In this document: piece after piece, positions 41,539 through 50,680 of the stretch | How the letters are laid out: every line of letters begins with the position of its first letter | Position numbering within the stretch: the stretch's first letter is position 1 | Assembly (NCBI RefSeq): GCF_018860425.1 | Contig: NZ_JAHKPI010000025.1 | Location: 838,524-902,523, forward strand | Length of the DNA: 64,000 nt | Direction: 5' to 3' | Origin: Marinobacter sp. F3R08 | GTDB taxonomy: Bacteria > Pseudomonadota > Gammaproteobacteria > Pseudomonadales > Oleiphilaceae | Translations under genes and position numbers: made by a program | Notes under the pieces: model-generated | Databases searched by the model: none | Seen by the model: the letters and a program-made list of their open reading frames with translations, nothing else | What the model was told of the DNA's origin: nothing

Positions 41539-42750
41539 TTATCCCACCAGATTACTCATATTCAATATCGGCAGCATAATGGCCAGCACTATGATCAGCA
41601 CTACACCGCCCATCACCAGCAGCATCATAGGCTCGAACAGCCCGACAATCGCGGCAATCCTGGATTGCAGTGTGTTCTCCTGCATGCGAGCGGTCCTTTC
41701 CAGCATACTGTCGAGCTCACCACTGGCCTCCCCACTGGCAATCATGTGCAACATCATTGGCGGGAAATACCCGGTCTGATCAAGCGCGCGGTGCAACGAG
41801 CCACCCTCGCTGACTTTCCTGGCCGCGTCCCGCAATTCCTGCCTGAGGAAATCGTTAGAAAGCACCTCACCGGCGATGCGCATCGCCTCGACCAACGGGA
41901 CACCGCTGGTGGTCAGAATACTCAGTGTGCTGGCATAGCGGGCGGTGTTTACCCCCCGTACCATTCCGGAAAATAACGGCAGATGTAACAGGCGCTTGTG
42001 AAATTGAAGTCGGAAAGCAGGTTTGGCCAGGAAAAACCGGAAAACCATTAGTGCACCAACCAGCAATATAAACAGATAGACACCGTAATTTGCCAGAAAT
42101 TCCGACGCCGCAAGCATCGCCATGGTCAGCGTGGGCAATTCCTGCCCCTGTTTGAGGAACACTTCGATGATGTCCGGCACCACATAGGTGAGCAGAAACA
42201 CCACGATGGCAATGGCAACGATACTCAGAATAATAGGATAGATCGCCGCCAACTGGATTTTCTGACGCGCCTCCTGACGACTCTCGGTGTAATCAGCCAG
42301 ACGGTTTAGCACGAGGTCCAGATGGCCGGCGTGCTCTCCTGCCGCGACAGTCGACCGGTAAAGCCTTGGAAAGGCTCGCGGAAACTCGCCAAGACTATCG
42401 GCCAGCGTATACCCCTCCATGACCTTGGAGCGAATCGCAATCAGCATGCTGCGTAATCGGGGTTTCTGGGACTGCTGCGCAGCCGCCGAAAGCGCCTGCT
42501 CAATGGGAATGCCAGACTGTATCAGCGTTGCCAACTGGCGGGTTACCAGTGCCAGATCGGCAGCAGCCAGAGCACCCCCTCTGCTCAGTGGATTGCTCCG
42601 CGCCTGCTTCTCTGCCGCGGGTTCAACTGTCAGCGGGGTAAGGCCTCGCTCACGAAGTTGTTGGCGTACCGCTCTCGGAGCATCCGCCTCAACCACCCCG
42701 TGCTTCTGCTTTCCGCGCGCATCGAGCGCCTTATATTCATACGCTGGCAT
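41539..42750 (-). CDS. gspF: type II secretion system inner membrane protein GspF
   Basis: A 403-residue polytopic platform protein with two repeated cytoplasmic T2SSF domains (residues about 70-195 and 270-395) and three membrane helices. The motifs AYEYKALDARGKQKHGVVEAD at the start and GEHAGHLDLVLNRLADYTE in the middle are typical. It binds the ATPase GspE and GspL. It lies four bases after gspE. Confidence 0.93.
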   Translation of the reverse strand: MPAYEYKALDARGKQKHGVVEADAPRAVRQQLRERGLTPLTVEPAAEKQARSNPLSRGGALAAADLALVTRQLATLIQSGIPIEQALSAAAQQSQKPRLRSMLIAIRSKVMEGYTLADSLGEFPRAFPRLYRSTVAAGEHAGHLDLVLNRLADYTESRQEARQKIQLAAIYPIILSIVAIAIVVFLLTYVVPDIIEVFLKQGQELPTLTMAMLAASEFLANYGVYLFILLVGALMVFRFFLAKPAFRLQFHKRLLHLPLFSGMVRGVNTARYASTLSILTTSGVPLVEAMRIAGEVLSNDFLRQELRDAARKVSEGGSLHRALDQTGYFPPMMLHMIASGEASGELDSMLERTARMQENTLQSRIAAIVGLFEPMMLLVMGGVVLIIVLAIMLPILNMSNLVG

Positions 42751-42753
42751 GTC

Positions 42754-44262
42754 TTACTGACCCCGGTGTGTAACACGAAGCACTTCTTCTACCGTAGTCA
42801 CACCGTCCAGTATCTTCTGCACACCGTCCGCGTGGATACTTGGGCCATGCTGACGGGCAACCTTCTCCAGATCCAGCTCTCCGGCACGTTTGTGAATCAG
42901 CGCGCTGATCTCTTCCGAAATTTCCACTACCTCATAGATGCCGATACGCCCACGGTAACCAAGCTGGTTGCAATGACTGCAGCCTGTTGCCCGGTATATC
43001 GTGGGCGGATTGGCGGGATCCTGCTGCAGAAATTCGCAATGTTCCTCGCTGGGAGTGTATGGCTCCCGGCATTCCTCACACAGAACACGAACCAATCGCT
43101 GGGCAACAATACCAACCAGACTTGACGAAATCAGGAAGGGCTCAATGCCCATATCCATCAGCCGGGTGATGGCGCCAACGGCTGTATTCGTGTGCAGCGT
43201 AGACAGCACCAGATGGCCTGTCAGACTCGCCTGCACTGCGATTTCTGCCGTTTCAAGGTCGCGGATCTCACCAATCATCACCACATCCGGATCCTGACGC
43301 AGAATGGCGCGAAGGCCTCGGGCAAAGGTCATGTCAACTTTGGTATTTACCTGGGTCTGGCCAATGCCCGGCAGGTTGTATTCGATGGGATCTTCAACGG
43401 TCAGGATATTGCGGCTGCGATCGTTGATTTCCTGAAGCGAAGCATAGAGTGTCGTGGATTTACCCGAGCCTGTCGGGCCGGTTACCAGCAAAATGCCGTA
43501 GGGACGGTGGATCAGCTTGCGCAGCACTTTCAGGTCGTGCCCTGCCATGCCCAGAGATTCCAGCCGGATAGCGCCGGCCTGTTTGTCCAACAAACGCAAA
43601 ACCACACGCTCGCCGCTGGAAGATGGCATGGTGGAAACCCGGATATCCACTTCGCGACCTGCCACCCGAAGCGCAATCCGACCATCCTGCGGCACGCGCT
43701 TCTCAGCAATATCCAGCTTCGCCATAACCTTGATCCGGGACACCAGCAATGGTGCGAGCGCCCGCTTGGGTTCCACCACTTCTCTCAGTACGCCGTCCAC
43801 CCGAAAACGAACGACCAGTCGTTTTTCGTAGGTTTCAATGTGAACATCCGAGGCGCTGGTTTTAACCGCTTCGGTCAGGATGGCGTTGATCAGCCGGATA
43901 ATCGGAGCATCGTCTTCCTGCTCCAGCAAATCCTCAGTTTCCGGCACCGAGTCGGCGAGTGAGGCCAGATCCATGTCATCACCGATGCCCTCCACCATCT
44001 GCATGGCTTCTGCAGAATCGTTCTGGTAGGCGACATTCAGTGCCTGATCAAACTGGTCCGGATCAATGGACGAAAAACGGGCCCGGCCACCACTGATCCG
44101 GTTCGCTTCCGCCAGTGCGGAATGCGATGCACCGGGGCGCACCAGAATAACCGGCTCGCCGGCATCAGATCGGGTAAGAATCACTCCGTTGCGCTTGGCA
44201 AAAGTAAAAGGAAGACGGCCCAGCGGAGCATCCTGAGGCTGAAGTTCAGTGTCTGTGGTCAA
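42754..44262 (-). CDS. gspE: type II secretion system ATPase GspE
   Basis: A 502-residue hexameric ATPase that powers pseudopilus assembly. Visible are Walker A GPTGSGKSTTLY, the Asp box (TVEDPIEYNLPG), Walker B (ILRQDPDVVMIGEIRD), the His box (TGHLVLSTLHTN) and a zinc-binding domain with two CxxC pairs (VLCEECREPYT and GCSHCNQLG). The start is TTG 44262 with GAGGA a few bases upstream. It is first in the minus-strand gspE-F-G-H-I-J-K-L-M operon and divergent from gspC. Confidence 0.94.
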   Translation of the reverse strand: MTTDTELQPQDAPLGRLPFTFAKRNGVILTRSDAGEPVILVRPGASHSALAEANRISGGRARFSSIDPDQFDQALNVAYQNDSAEAMQMVEGIGDDMDLASLADSVPETEDLLEQEDDAPIIRLINAILTEAVKTSASDVHIETYEKRLVVRFRVDGVLREVVEPKRALAPLLVSRIKVMAKLDIAEKRVPQDGRIALRVAGREVDIRVSTMPSSSGERVVLRLLDKQAGAIRLESLGMAGHDLKVLRKLIHRPYGILLVTGPTGSGKSTTLYASLQEINDRSRNILTVEDPIEYNLPGIGQTQVNTKVDMTFARGLRAILRQDPDVVMIGEIRDLETAEIAVQASLTGHLVLSTLHTNTAVGAITRLMDMGIEPFLISSSLVGIVAQRLVRVLCEECREPYTPSEEHCEFLQQDPANPPTIYRATGCSHCNQLGYRGRIGIYEVVEISEEISALIHKRAGELDLEKVARQHGPSIHADGVQKILDGVTTVEEVLRVTHRGQ

Positions 44263-44384
44263 GGTCGTCCTCGTTCGTGAAACCCTTTTCGATTCAACTA
44301 ATTCAGAAAGGCTACCACAGGATATGGACCCGCTGAATAACTCTGTACACTATACTGCCAATAAAACGTTGCAGTCTGATAACC

Positions 44385-44407
44385 TGTGAGCCTTTTCCCG
44401 GCTCACA
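44385..44407 (+). promoter_or_regulatory. leader hairpin upstream of gspC
   Basis: TGTGAGCC and GGCTCACA form a perfect 8-bp stem around a 7-base loop, 21 bases before the gspC start codon and about 30 bases after a TATACT -10-like element (44351-44356). It would sit in the 5' untranslated leader, close enough to the ribosome site to influence translation, or act as an operator. Confidence 0.5.
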
Positions 44408-44428
44408 AACATGCATTCAGGATGATCG

Positions 44429-45076
44429 ATGCTCCTAAACAATGAACGGCTTCCCCTGATTCTGGCGCTCGTCGCAGGGGCTGCGATGGTCACTCTGACC
44501 GCCTACCAGGGTTACCGTTTTTGGGAAGTGGAAAGCCGAAACCCGGAGTTTGACAGCATGCCTCCCCTGATTTCGGATCCTACGACAGGTCGACAAACAC
44601 CGAAAGTGACGCTGGCTTCACTGGATTTGTTCGGGGCGGCCTCCAAAGAGGCACCCCCGACAGAACCTGATACTGAAAATCTGCCCGAAACCAATCTCCG
44701 GTTGTTTCTTCGCGGTGTTCTGGCCGCCGATGGTGAGTTTCCAGGCAGCGCGCTTATCGAAGACGACAAGAGTAAAACCGAAGCCTATCTGGTTGGCGAT
44801 GAACTGCCTGGCAACGCAACCCTGCGCTCGGTGCACCCGCACCGGGTGATCATTGAGCGCTCCGGTAAACTTGAAAACCTGTACTTCCCCGAACTGAAGG
44901 ACCGCAGCGGCATATCCTTCACAGCCAACCAGCAGACAGAGCCTACGCCTCCCCCTCAGCAGATTACCCCTGCCTCTCCTTCAAAGGCGCCCGCCTCCAC
45001 CAGCGACGAACAGCGTCGGGAAGAAATACGCCGGCGTCTTGAACAACTCAGAGAACGACTGCGAAACAACAACTGA
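44429..45076 (+). CDS. gspC: type II secretion system protein GspC-like
   Basis: A 215-residue bitopic protein: one N-terminal membrane helix (LPLILALVAGAAMVTLTAYQGYRFW), then the periplasmic homology region (ASLDLFGAAS, ETNLRLFLRGVLAADGEFPGSALIEDDKSKTEAYLVGDELPGNATLRSVHPHRVIIERSGKLENLYF, read in pieces). The tail is rich in proline and then in Arg/Glu (REEIRRRLEQLRERLRNNN). The PDZ or coiled-coil domain of larger GspC proteins is absent; only that short charged helix remains. It would normally bind the secretin GspD, whose gene does not follow here. Confidence 0.85.
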   Translation: MLLNNERLPLILALVAGAAMVTLTAYQGYRFWEVESRNPEFDSMPPLISDPTTGRQTPKVTLASLDLFGAASKEAPPTEPDTENLPETNLRLFLRGVLAADGEFPGSALIEDDKSKTEAYLVGDELPGNATLRSVHPHRVIIERSGKLENLYFPELKDRSGISFTANQQTEPTPPPQQITPASPSKAPASTSDEQRREEIRRRLEQLRERLRNNN

Positions 45077-45314
45077 AGCCCACGCCGGAAACGCCAAGAC
45101 CCCAGATTCACCAAGTTTCCGGCCTTCTGTCTGCGCCATGGAGCCTGGTATAGCCTGGGCTGTCGTGGCGCTTAGACTTCGCCTGATGGAACGATGTTGG
45201 TGGCAGAAGGCCAAACCCTGGCGGCAAAGGATAGCGACCCTGGCGCCAAGTGACACCGGTAAACGACAAACAACAGATAAACTCTGCCTCATACTTTAGA
45301 ATCTGGAGACAAAA

Positions 45315-46919
45315 ATGCGACGCTGGAACGGCTGGGGCGACGAAGGTTTCAACCTGGCAATGCCGGAACAGGGCCAGGAATTCCTGGCTTCCAGGATCGG
45401 TGATGGCCATCCTCTTTCGGACGCTACCCTGGACTCCGTGTGCGTTAATGTGCCTGAAAGCCGCCTGCGTCCCGAGCCAGGCCTTGACGCATTAATCGAG
45501 ACAGGCCCGGAAGAGCGGGTCAGGCACGCCCGGGGCCAGAGCCTGGCCGACTGGCTGGCCATGCGCAGTGGTGAATTCGGGATGTTTCCGGATGGCGTAG
45601 CCTACCCGACCAACAACGATGAAGTCCGAACACTACTTCGCTGGGCCGCAGAACAGAACATCCATCTGATTCCCTACGGCGGCGGCACCAGCGTCGCCGG
45701 GCACATCAATCCGGTGGACAAGGGCCAGCCCGTGCTGACCGTTGATATGGGCAGAATGAACCGCCTGCAGGACCTGGACCGTGAAAGCCAGATTGCCACA
45801 TTCGGCGCCGGAACGCCCGGCCCGCTGGTGGAATCCCAGCTCCGCGCCCACGGCTATACCCTCGGACATTTCCCCCAGTCTTTCGAGCTTTCCACCATAG
45901 GCGGATGGGTTGCTTCACGCTCCAGTGGCCAGCAATCCCTGCGCTATGGTCGGATCGAACAGCTCTTTGCCGGAGGTCGCGTCGAAACCCTGCAAGGCAC
46001 CCTAACCCTGCCAACCATTCCAGCCTCCAGCGCCGGCCCGGATATCCGGGAAATGATTCTGGGCTCCGAGGGCCGCCTCGGACTGATCACAGAAGTGAAG
46101 GTTCGCGTAACGCCGCTTCCAAAACATGAGAGCTTCCATGTGGTTTTCTTTCCGGACTGGGAAAGCGCCCGCACCGCAAGCCGACAGCTGGTGCAAAACC
46201 GTACACAGTTGTCCATGCTCCGCCTCAGCAATGCCGTTGAGACTGAAACCCAGCTTGCCCTGGCCGGCCATCCCCGCCTGATCAGCATGCTCGAGAGTTT
46301 CCTTTCGCTCCGGGGCGCGGGCGATGGCAAATGCATGATGACCTTCGGTGTTACCGGAACCCGCAACCAGACCCGGAGCGCGCTGAAAGAAGCCCGCAAC
46401 ATCTGCAAAAGCAATAACGGGGTATACACCGGCACCCGTCTAGGGGACAAATGGGCTGCCAAACGGTTTACCATGCCCTACCTGCGAGAGGCGCTTTGGC
46501 AGATGGGTTATGCCGTCGACACTCTGGAGACAGCAACCGACTGGGACAACGTCGATCACCTTCTGAATCTGATCGAGACCAATCTTCAGGAAAGTCTTGC
46601 AGACCGGCAGGAACACACCCATGTGTTCACCCACCTGTCCCATTTCTACAGTCAGGGCTGCAGCATCTACACCACCTATGTATTCCGCGTGGGCCCAAGC
46701 TATGAGGAAACCCTCGCGCGCTGGCAAAAGCTCAAGACCAGCACCTCCGAACTGATCGTCAACAATCGCGGCACCATCAGCCATCAGCATGGCGTTGGCA
46801 AGGATCACGCCCCCTTCCTGCCGGTCGAAAAAGGTGAACTGGGTATGCTCGCCATCCGCTCCCTGTGCGACACCTTTGATCCGGACGCCATCCTGAACCC
46901 GGAAACCCTGTTGAAATGA
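45315..46919 (+). CDS. FAD-binding oxidase, alkyl-DHAP synthase-like
   Basis: A 534-residue enzyme of the VAO/PCMH flavoprotein family. It starts RRWNGWGD, as eukaryotic alkyldihydroxyacetonephosphate synthase does (NGWG). It has the FAD-binding PYGGGTSVAGHINP, TLGHFPQSFELSTIGGWV, ASRSSGQQSLRYG, GSEGRLGLITEVKV, and the late HGVGKDHAP active-site histidine pair. A role in ether-type or glycerol-phosphate chemistry is suggested by homology and by the next two genes (G3P dehydrogenase-like and FGGY kinase), but D-lactate-type oxidation is also possible. It overlaps the next open frame by an ATGA. The 238-base gap upstream shows no further gene. Confidence 0.8.
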   Translation: MRRWNGWGDEGFNLAMPEQGQEFLASRIGDGHPLSDATLDSVCVNVPESRLRPEPGLDALIETGPEERVRHARGQSLADWLAMRSGEFGMFPDGVAYPTNNDEVRTLLRWAAEQNIHLIPYGGGTSVAGHINPVDKGQPVLTVDMGRMNRLQDLDRESQIATFGAGTPGPLVESQLRAHGYTLGHFPQSFELSTIGGWVASRSSGQQSLRYGRIEQLFAGGRVETLQGTLTLPTIPASSAGPDIREMILGSEGRLGLITEVKVRVTPLPKHESFHVVFFPDWESARTASRQLVQNRTQLSMLRLSNAVETETQLALAGHPRLISMLESFLSLRGAGDGKCMMTFGVTGTRNQTRSALKEARNICKSNNGVYTGTRLGDKWAAKRFTMPYLREALWQMGYAVDTLETATDWDNVDHLLNLIETNLQESLADRQEHTHVFTHLSHFYSQGCSIYTTYVFRVGPSYEETLARWQKLKTSTSELIVNNRGTISHQHGVGKDHAPFLPVEKGELGMLAIRSLCDTFDPDAILNPETLLK

Positions 46920-46945
46920 GCGCCAGACAGAACGGGAGGCGAACG

Positions 46946-48544
46946 ATGACCCGGAGTGAAATCCTGAAGGCCCTGCGTGCAGAGACCAACGAATTTGACG
47001 TGGTCGTCGTCGGTGGTGGCATCACGGGCGCCGGGGTAGCCAGAGAGGCCGCGGGCAGCGGTCTGCGGACACTGCTGGTTGAGCAGAAAGACTTTTCCTG
47101 GGGCACCTCCAGTCGTTCCTCCAAGATGGTTCATGGTGGTTTGCGGTATCTGGGCAGTGGCCATTACGGTCTTACCCGTGACGCGGTGCGCGAGCGGGAA
47201 CGACTGATGACAGAAGCGCCCGGGCTGATCAATCCGCTGCCCTTTATCATGCCTCATTTCAAAGGCCAGTTTCCCGGCCCCCGAGTATTCCAGGCGCTGC
47301 TCCGGGTTTACGATTTTATCGCCCGCAAACGTAACCGCCGCGTCTTGAACCCGGCCCAGGCCATGCTCTGGGTGCCGGGCCTGACCGGGGAGAACCTCTC
47401 GGGCGCCAGCGGCTTTACCGATGCGGTAACGGATGACTCAAGGCTGGTTCTGCGCCTGATCGCCGAAGCCCGTCGGGACAAGGCACTGTGCCTGAACTAC
47501 ACAAAGGCGGTGGAGCTGAAACGGACTGACGGCCAGGTTTCCGGTTTGCTGGTGCAGCCGGAGGAGAGCGAGACGCCCATCGAGGTTTCCACGCCCCTGG
47601 TGATCAATGCCACCGGCGCCTGGGCCGACCGGCTGCAATCCGGCGGGCCTTCCGATACCACCATGCACATCCGGCCCCTGCGTGGCAGCCATCTCGTACT
47701 TCCCTGGTCCTGCCTGCCAGTTTCCTGTTCAGTATCCCTGTTTCACCCTGAAGATGGCCGCCCTGTGTTTGCTTTCCCCTGGCTGGGAACCACCGTTCTT
47801 GGTACCACCGACCTGGATCATGAAGGCAACCTGGATCGGGAACCCGTTATTTCCGAGGTGGAAGTCTCCTACCTGCTTGAGATTGCCTCAACGCTGTTTC
47901 CAGGCACTCACCTGGGCCGAGGCGACATACTCTCCAGCTGGGCCGGCGTGCGGCCCGTGGTTACCGATGGCACAGGCAAGGCGCCTTCCCGGGAGAACCG
48001 GGAACACGAACTGCGGGTAGACCGGGGCCTGGTAAGCATTGCCGGCGGCAAGCTCACCACCTTCCGGGTAATCGCCCGGGAAGCGCTCACCCAGGGACTT
48101 GGCGAAAACAAACGGAAGCTGCTGCGGGCCGAAACCGAGCCGGTATTTCAGCCGGCAAATACTGTACCCAGGCCATCAGTCGTAGGGCATCAGAACTGGC
48201 AGAGACTGCAGGGCTTCTATGGCCCCGATCTTAACGAGCTGATCGCTTCGGGCCCGCTCGCCCCTGTTACGTCTGGCCAGGGATCGGACCTGATATGGGC
48301 GGAACTGTACTGGGCCTGCCAGAAAGAAGATGTTCAGCACCTGGATGACCTGCTTTTGCGCCGGACACGATTGGGACTGGTGTTGCCACAAGCCGGCAAG
48401 GCTCTTCTGCCGGAGATCCGCCGGCTTTGCCAACCCCTGCTTGGTTGGGATGACCAGCAGTGGAAACAGGAACAGGCCCGCTACCTGAAGATTTACCAGA
48501 ACGCCTATTCGCTGCCATCCGGGGAGGCTTCCGATGCCGGCTGA
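46946..48544 (+). CDS. GlpD-like FAD glycerol-3-phosphate dehydrogenase
   Basis: About 532 residues of the membrane-associated quinone-linked G3P dehydrogenase type: FAD motif VVVVGGGITGAGVAREAAG, DFSWGTSSRSSKMVHGGLRYL (substrate site), and FPWLGTTVLGTTD with late SIAGGKLTTFR. ATG 46946 is preferred because GGGAGG lies 6 bases upstream; an earlier ATG (46916) overlaps the stop of the oxidase gene. Neither a classical glpF nor glpR gene is near, so this may be a paralogue with a different substrate. It overlaps the kinase gene by 11 bases. Confidence 0.85.
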   Translation: MTRSEILKALRAETNEFDVVVVGGGITGAGVAREAAGSGLRTLLVEQKDFSWGTSSRSSKMVHGGLRYLGSGHYGLTRDAVRERERLMTEAPGLINPLPFIMPHFKGQFPGPRVFQALLRVYDFIARKRNRRVLNPAQAMLWVPGLTGENLSGASGFTDAVTDDSRLVLRLIAEARRDKALCLNYTKAVELKRTDGQVSGLLVQPEESETPIEVSTPLVINATGAWADRLQSGGPSDTTMHIRPLRGSHLVLPWSCLPVSCSVSLFHPEDGRPVFAFPWLGTTVLGTTDLDHEGNLDREPVISEVEVSYLLEIASTLFPGTHLGRGDILSSWAGVRPVVTDGTGKAPSRENREHELRVDRGLVSIAGGKLTTFRVIAREALTQGLGENKRKLLRAETEPVFQPANTVPRPSVVGHQNWQRLQGFYGPDLNELIASGPLAPVTSGQGSDLIWAELYWACQKEDVQHLDDLLLRRTRLGLVLPQAGKALLPEIRRLCQPLLGWDDQQWKQEQARYLKIYQNAYSLPSGEASDAG

Positions 48545-50093
48545 GCCTTTGATCCTCGCCATCGACAATGGCACTCAGAGCATACGCGCTCTGCTGTTCG
48601 ATACCCGTGGCAATCTGGTGGGCAAAGGCAAGCAGGACATCGAACCCTATTTCTCCAGACAGCCCGGCTGGGCCGAGCAGTACCCGGCCTATTTCTGGGA
48701 GCAGCTTGGGGAAGCCTGCAAGTTGCTCTGGAGCACCACAACAGCAACGCCGGATCAGGTTGCCGGGGTCACAGTCACCACCCAGCGCGGCACTGTCATC
48801 AATCTCGATGAGCACGGCGAGCCATTGCGACCGGCGATCATCTGGCTCGACCAGCGTCACGCAAAAATCGAGGGCCCCGTAAAAGGCCCGTGGGGATGGC
48901 TGTTCAAGCTGGCCCGCCTTGAAGCCACTATTAACCGGTTTCGGGAAAAGACCCAGGCTAACTGGATTGCCCAGAATGAACCCGACATCTGGTCCAGAAC
49001 CCGTCACTTTTTGCTGCTTTCCGGGTACCTCAATTACCGGCTCACTGGCGAATTCAAGGATTCAACCGGAAGCCAGGTCGGCTACCTTCCCTTCGACTAC
49101 AAAAAACACCGCTGGGCTGGCCCCAGGGATTTCAAATGGCAGACCATGCCGGTCGAGCCTTTCATGCTTCCTGAGCTGGTGCCGCCAGGAGAAACGGTGG
49201 GGCATCTCACAGAGGAAGCGCGCCAGCACCTTGGCCTGGTGGAGCGCCTCCCGGTGGTCGCGGCCGCCTCAGACAAGGCCTGCGAAATCCTCGGTTCCGG
49301 CGGGCTGACACCGGATATCGGCTGCATGAGCTACGGCACCACCGCCACCATTAACACCACCAGCGACCGCTATGTGGAGCCGATCCGGTGGATGCCACCC
49401 TATCCCTCCGCACTGCCCGGCCATTACTCAACAGAAGTGATGATCTACCGGGGTTTCTGGATGGTGAGCTGGTTCAAACGGGAATTCGGCCTTCGGGAAC
49501 GGAAAATCGCCGAACAACGAGGCATTGAGCCGGAAGCCCTGTTCGATGAACTGGTCAAGGCGGTTCCACCGGGATCAATGGGGCTAATGCTACAACCATA
49601 CTGGTCACCGGGCGTACGCCAGCCGGGACCGGAAGCAAAAGGGTCTATCATCGGTTTCGGCGACGTTCACACCCGCTCCCATATCTACCGTGCCATACTC
49701 GAGGGTCTCGCCTACGCACTGCGGGAGGGCAAGGAAAAAATCGAAATCCGAAGTGGTGTGAAGATCAGAAAGTTACGGGTGGCCGGCGGCGGTTCCCAGA
49801 GTGATGCCGCCATGCAACTGACCGCTGACGTATTCGGCTTGCCGGCCGAAAGACCCCACACCAGCGAGACTTCCGGGCTCGGTGCCGCCATTGATGCGGC
49901 TGTGGGGCTGGGTTTGCATCCGGATTTCGATACTGCCGTAGCGAACATGACCCGGGTCGGCGATGTTTTCCATCCAGACGAAGAATCCCGCGCGCTGTAT
50001 CAGCGGCTCTATTCAGAGGTTTACCTCAAGATGTACCCCCAGCTCCAACCTCTGTACCAGAAAATCAGGAATATCACGGGCTATCCGTCATAG
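48534..50093 (+). CDS. FGGY-family carbohydrate kinase
   Basis: A 519-residue kinase of the FGGY (glycerol/xylulose/ribulose kinase) family. It has the N-terminal ATP-binding LAIDNGTQSIRALLFDTRGNLVG in two parts, the middle GVTVTTQRGTVINLDEHGEPLRPAIIWLDQR, and the C-terminal RVAGGGSQSDAAMQLTADVFGLP signature. The WLDQR and GTQS motifs fit glycerol- or erythritol-type kinases, but the specificity loop is atypical. It ends the three-gene operon. The cytochrome c' gene begins 110 bases later with its own promoter region. Confidence 0.85.
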   Translation: MPAEPLILAIDNGTQSIRALLFDTRGNLVGKGKQDIEPYFSRQPGWAEQYPAYFWEQLGEACKLLWSTTTATPDQVAGVTVTTQRGTVINLDEHGEPLRPAIIWLDQRHAKIEGPVKGPWGWLFKLARLEATINRFREKTQANWIAQNEPDIWSRTRHFLLLSGYLNYRLTGEFKDSTGSQVGYLPFDYKKHRWAGPRDFKWQTMPVEPFMLPELVPPGETVGHLTEEARQHLGLVERLPVVAAASDKACEILGSGGLTPDIGCMSYGTTATINTTSDRYVEPIRWMPPYPSALPGHYSTEVMIYRGFWMVSWFKREFGLRERKIAEQRGIEPEALFDELVKAVPPGSMGLMLQPYWSPGVRQPGPEAKGSIIGFGDVHTRSHIYRAILEGLAYALREGKEKIEIRSGVKIRKLRVAGGGSQSDAAMQLTADVFGLPAERPHTSETSGLGAAIDAAVGLGLHPDFDTAVANMTRVGDVFHPDEESRALYQRLYSEVYLKMYPQLQPLYQKIRNITGYPS

Positions 50094-50203
50094 GCATCCG
50101 CATTTTCAGACGACCAACCCCAACCTTTGGATATGTTTAAATTGAATTTGGTTATGCTATTTTGGGATTGCGTTGACTAATCAAAGACGATGAGGGATGA
50201 CAA

Positions 50204-50668
50204 ATGAAGAAGACCGGAACTCTGACCACCGCCATCTTTTGCATGGCATTCGCTGGTACCAGCGTGGCACAGATGAGTGTTGAAGATCAGATTGAGGCTC
50301 GCCAGGCAGCATACCAGTTCATGTCATGGAACATGGGCAAGATCAAGGCGCAGGCAATAGAGGGCGATGTGGAATTCAACGCCAAACAGATCATGGCGGC
50401 AGCAAACGCCATCGCGGCGACCGCAAATTCCGGACTTGGCGCTCTGTTTAGCCCAGACTCAACCTTGGACAAGGCAGACAATACCCGTCTGAAGCCGGAG
50501 TTTTTTGAGCAACCGGAAAAGGCACGGGAAGTCGGCGGTAACTTTGTACGCGAAGCAAATAAACTGCAGGAAGTTGCTGCCAGTGGCGACAAGGCAGCCA
50601 TCGCTAAACAGTTTGCCGCTTTGGGTAAAAGCTGCAAGGCCTGTCACGATAATTTCCGGGATGACTGA
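50204..50668 (+). CDS. cytochrome c' family protein
   Basis: A 154-residue periplasmic cytochrome: signal peptide (MKKTGTLTTAIFCMAFAGTSVA), a four-helix bundle and a C-terminal heme motif CKACH (C-x-x-C-H) in KSCKACHDNFR. This is the Cytochrom_C_2 layout of cytochromes c'/c556. These proteins bind NO or shuttle electrons. The start has GAGGGA 8 bases upstream. The cytochrome b561 gene stands tail-to-tail 12 bases downstream, a common pairing. Confidence 0.9.
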   Translation: MKKTGTLTTAIFCMAFAGTSVAQMSVEDQIEARQAAYQFMSWNMGKIKAQAIEGDVEFNAKQIMAAANAIAATANSGLGALFSPDSTLDKADNTRLKPEFFEQPEKAREVGGNFVREANKLQEVAASGDKAAIAKQFAALGKSCKACHDNFRDD

Positions 50669-50680
50669 TCCAGCCGGCGA

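Noticed and set aside
43192..43962. 256-codon open frame antisense to gspE
   Set aside because: gspE carries all ATPase motifs on the other strand; the antisense frame has none.
45077..45314. Remnant of gspD or another gene between gspC and the oxidase
   Set aside because: No frame with secretin motifs or a plausible start was found; I see nothing supportable in this gap.
50160..50185. FNR/Anr-like box before cytochrome c' (TTGAC..ATCAA)
   Set aside because: Arms are two bases apart instead of four and one arm deviates, so it does not fit the FNR consensus.
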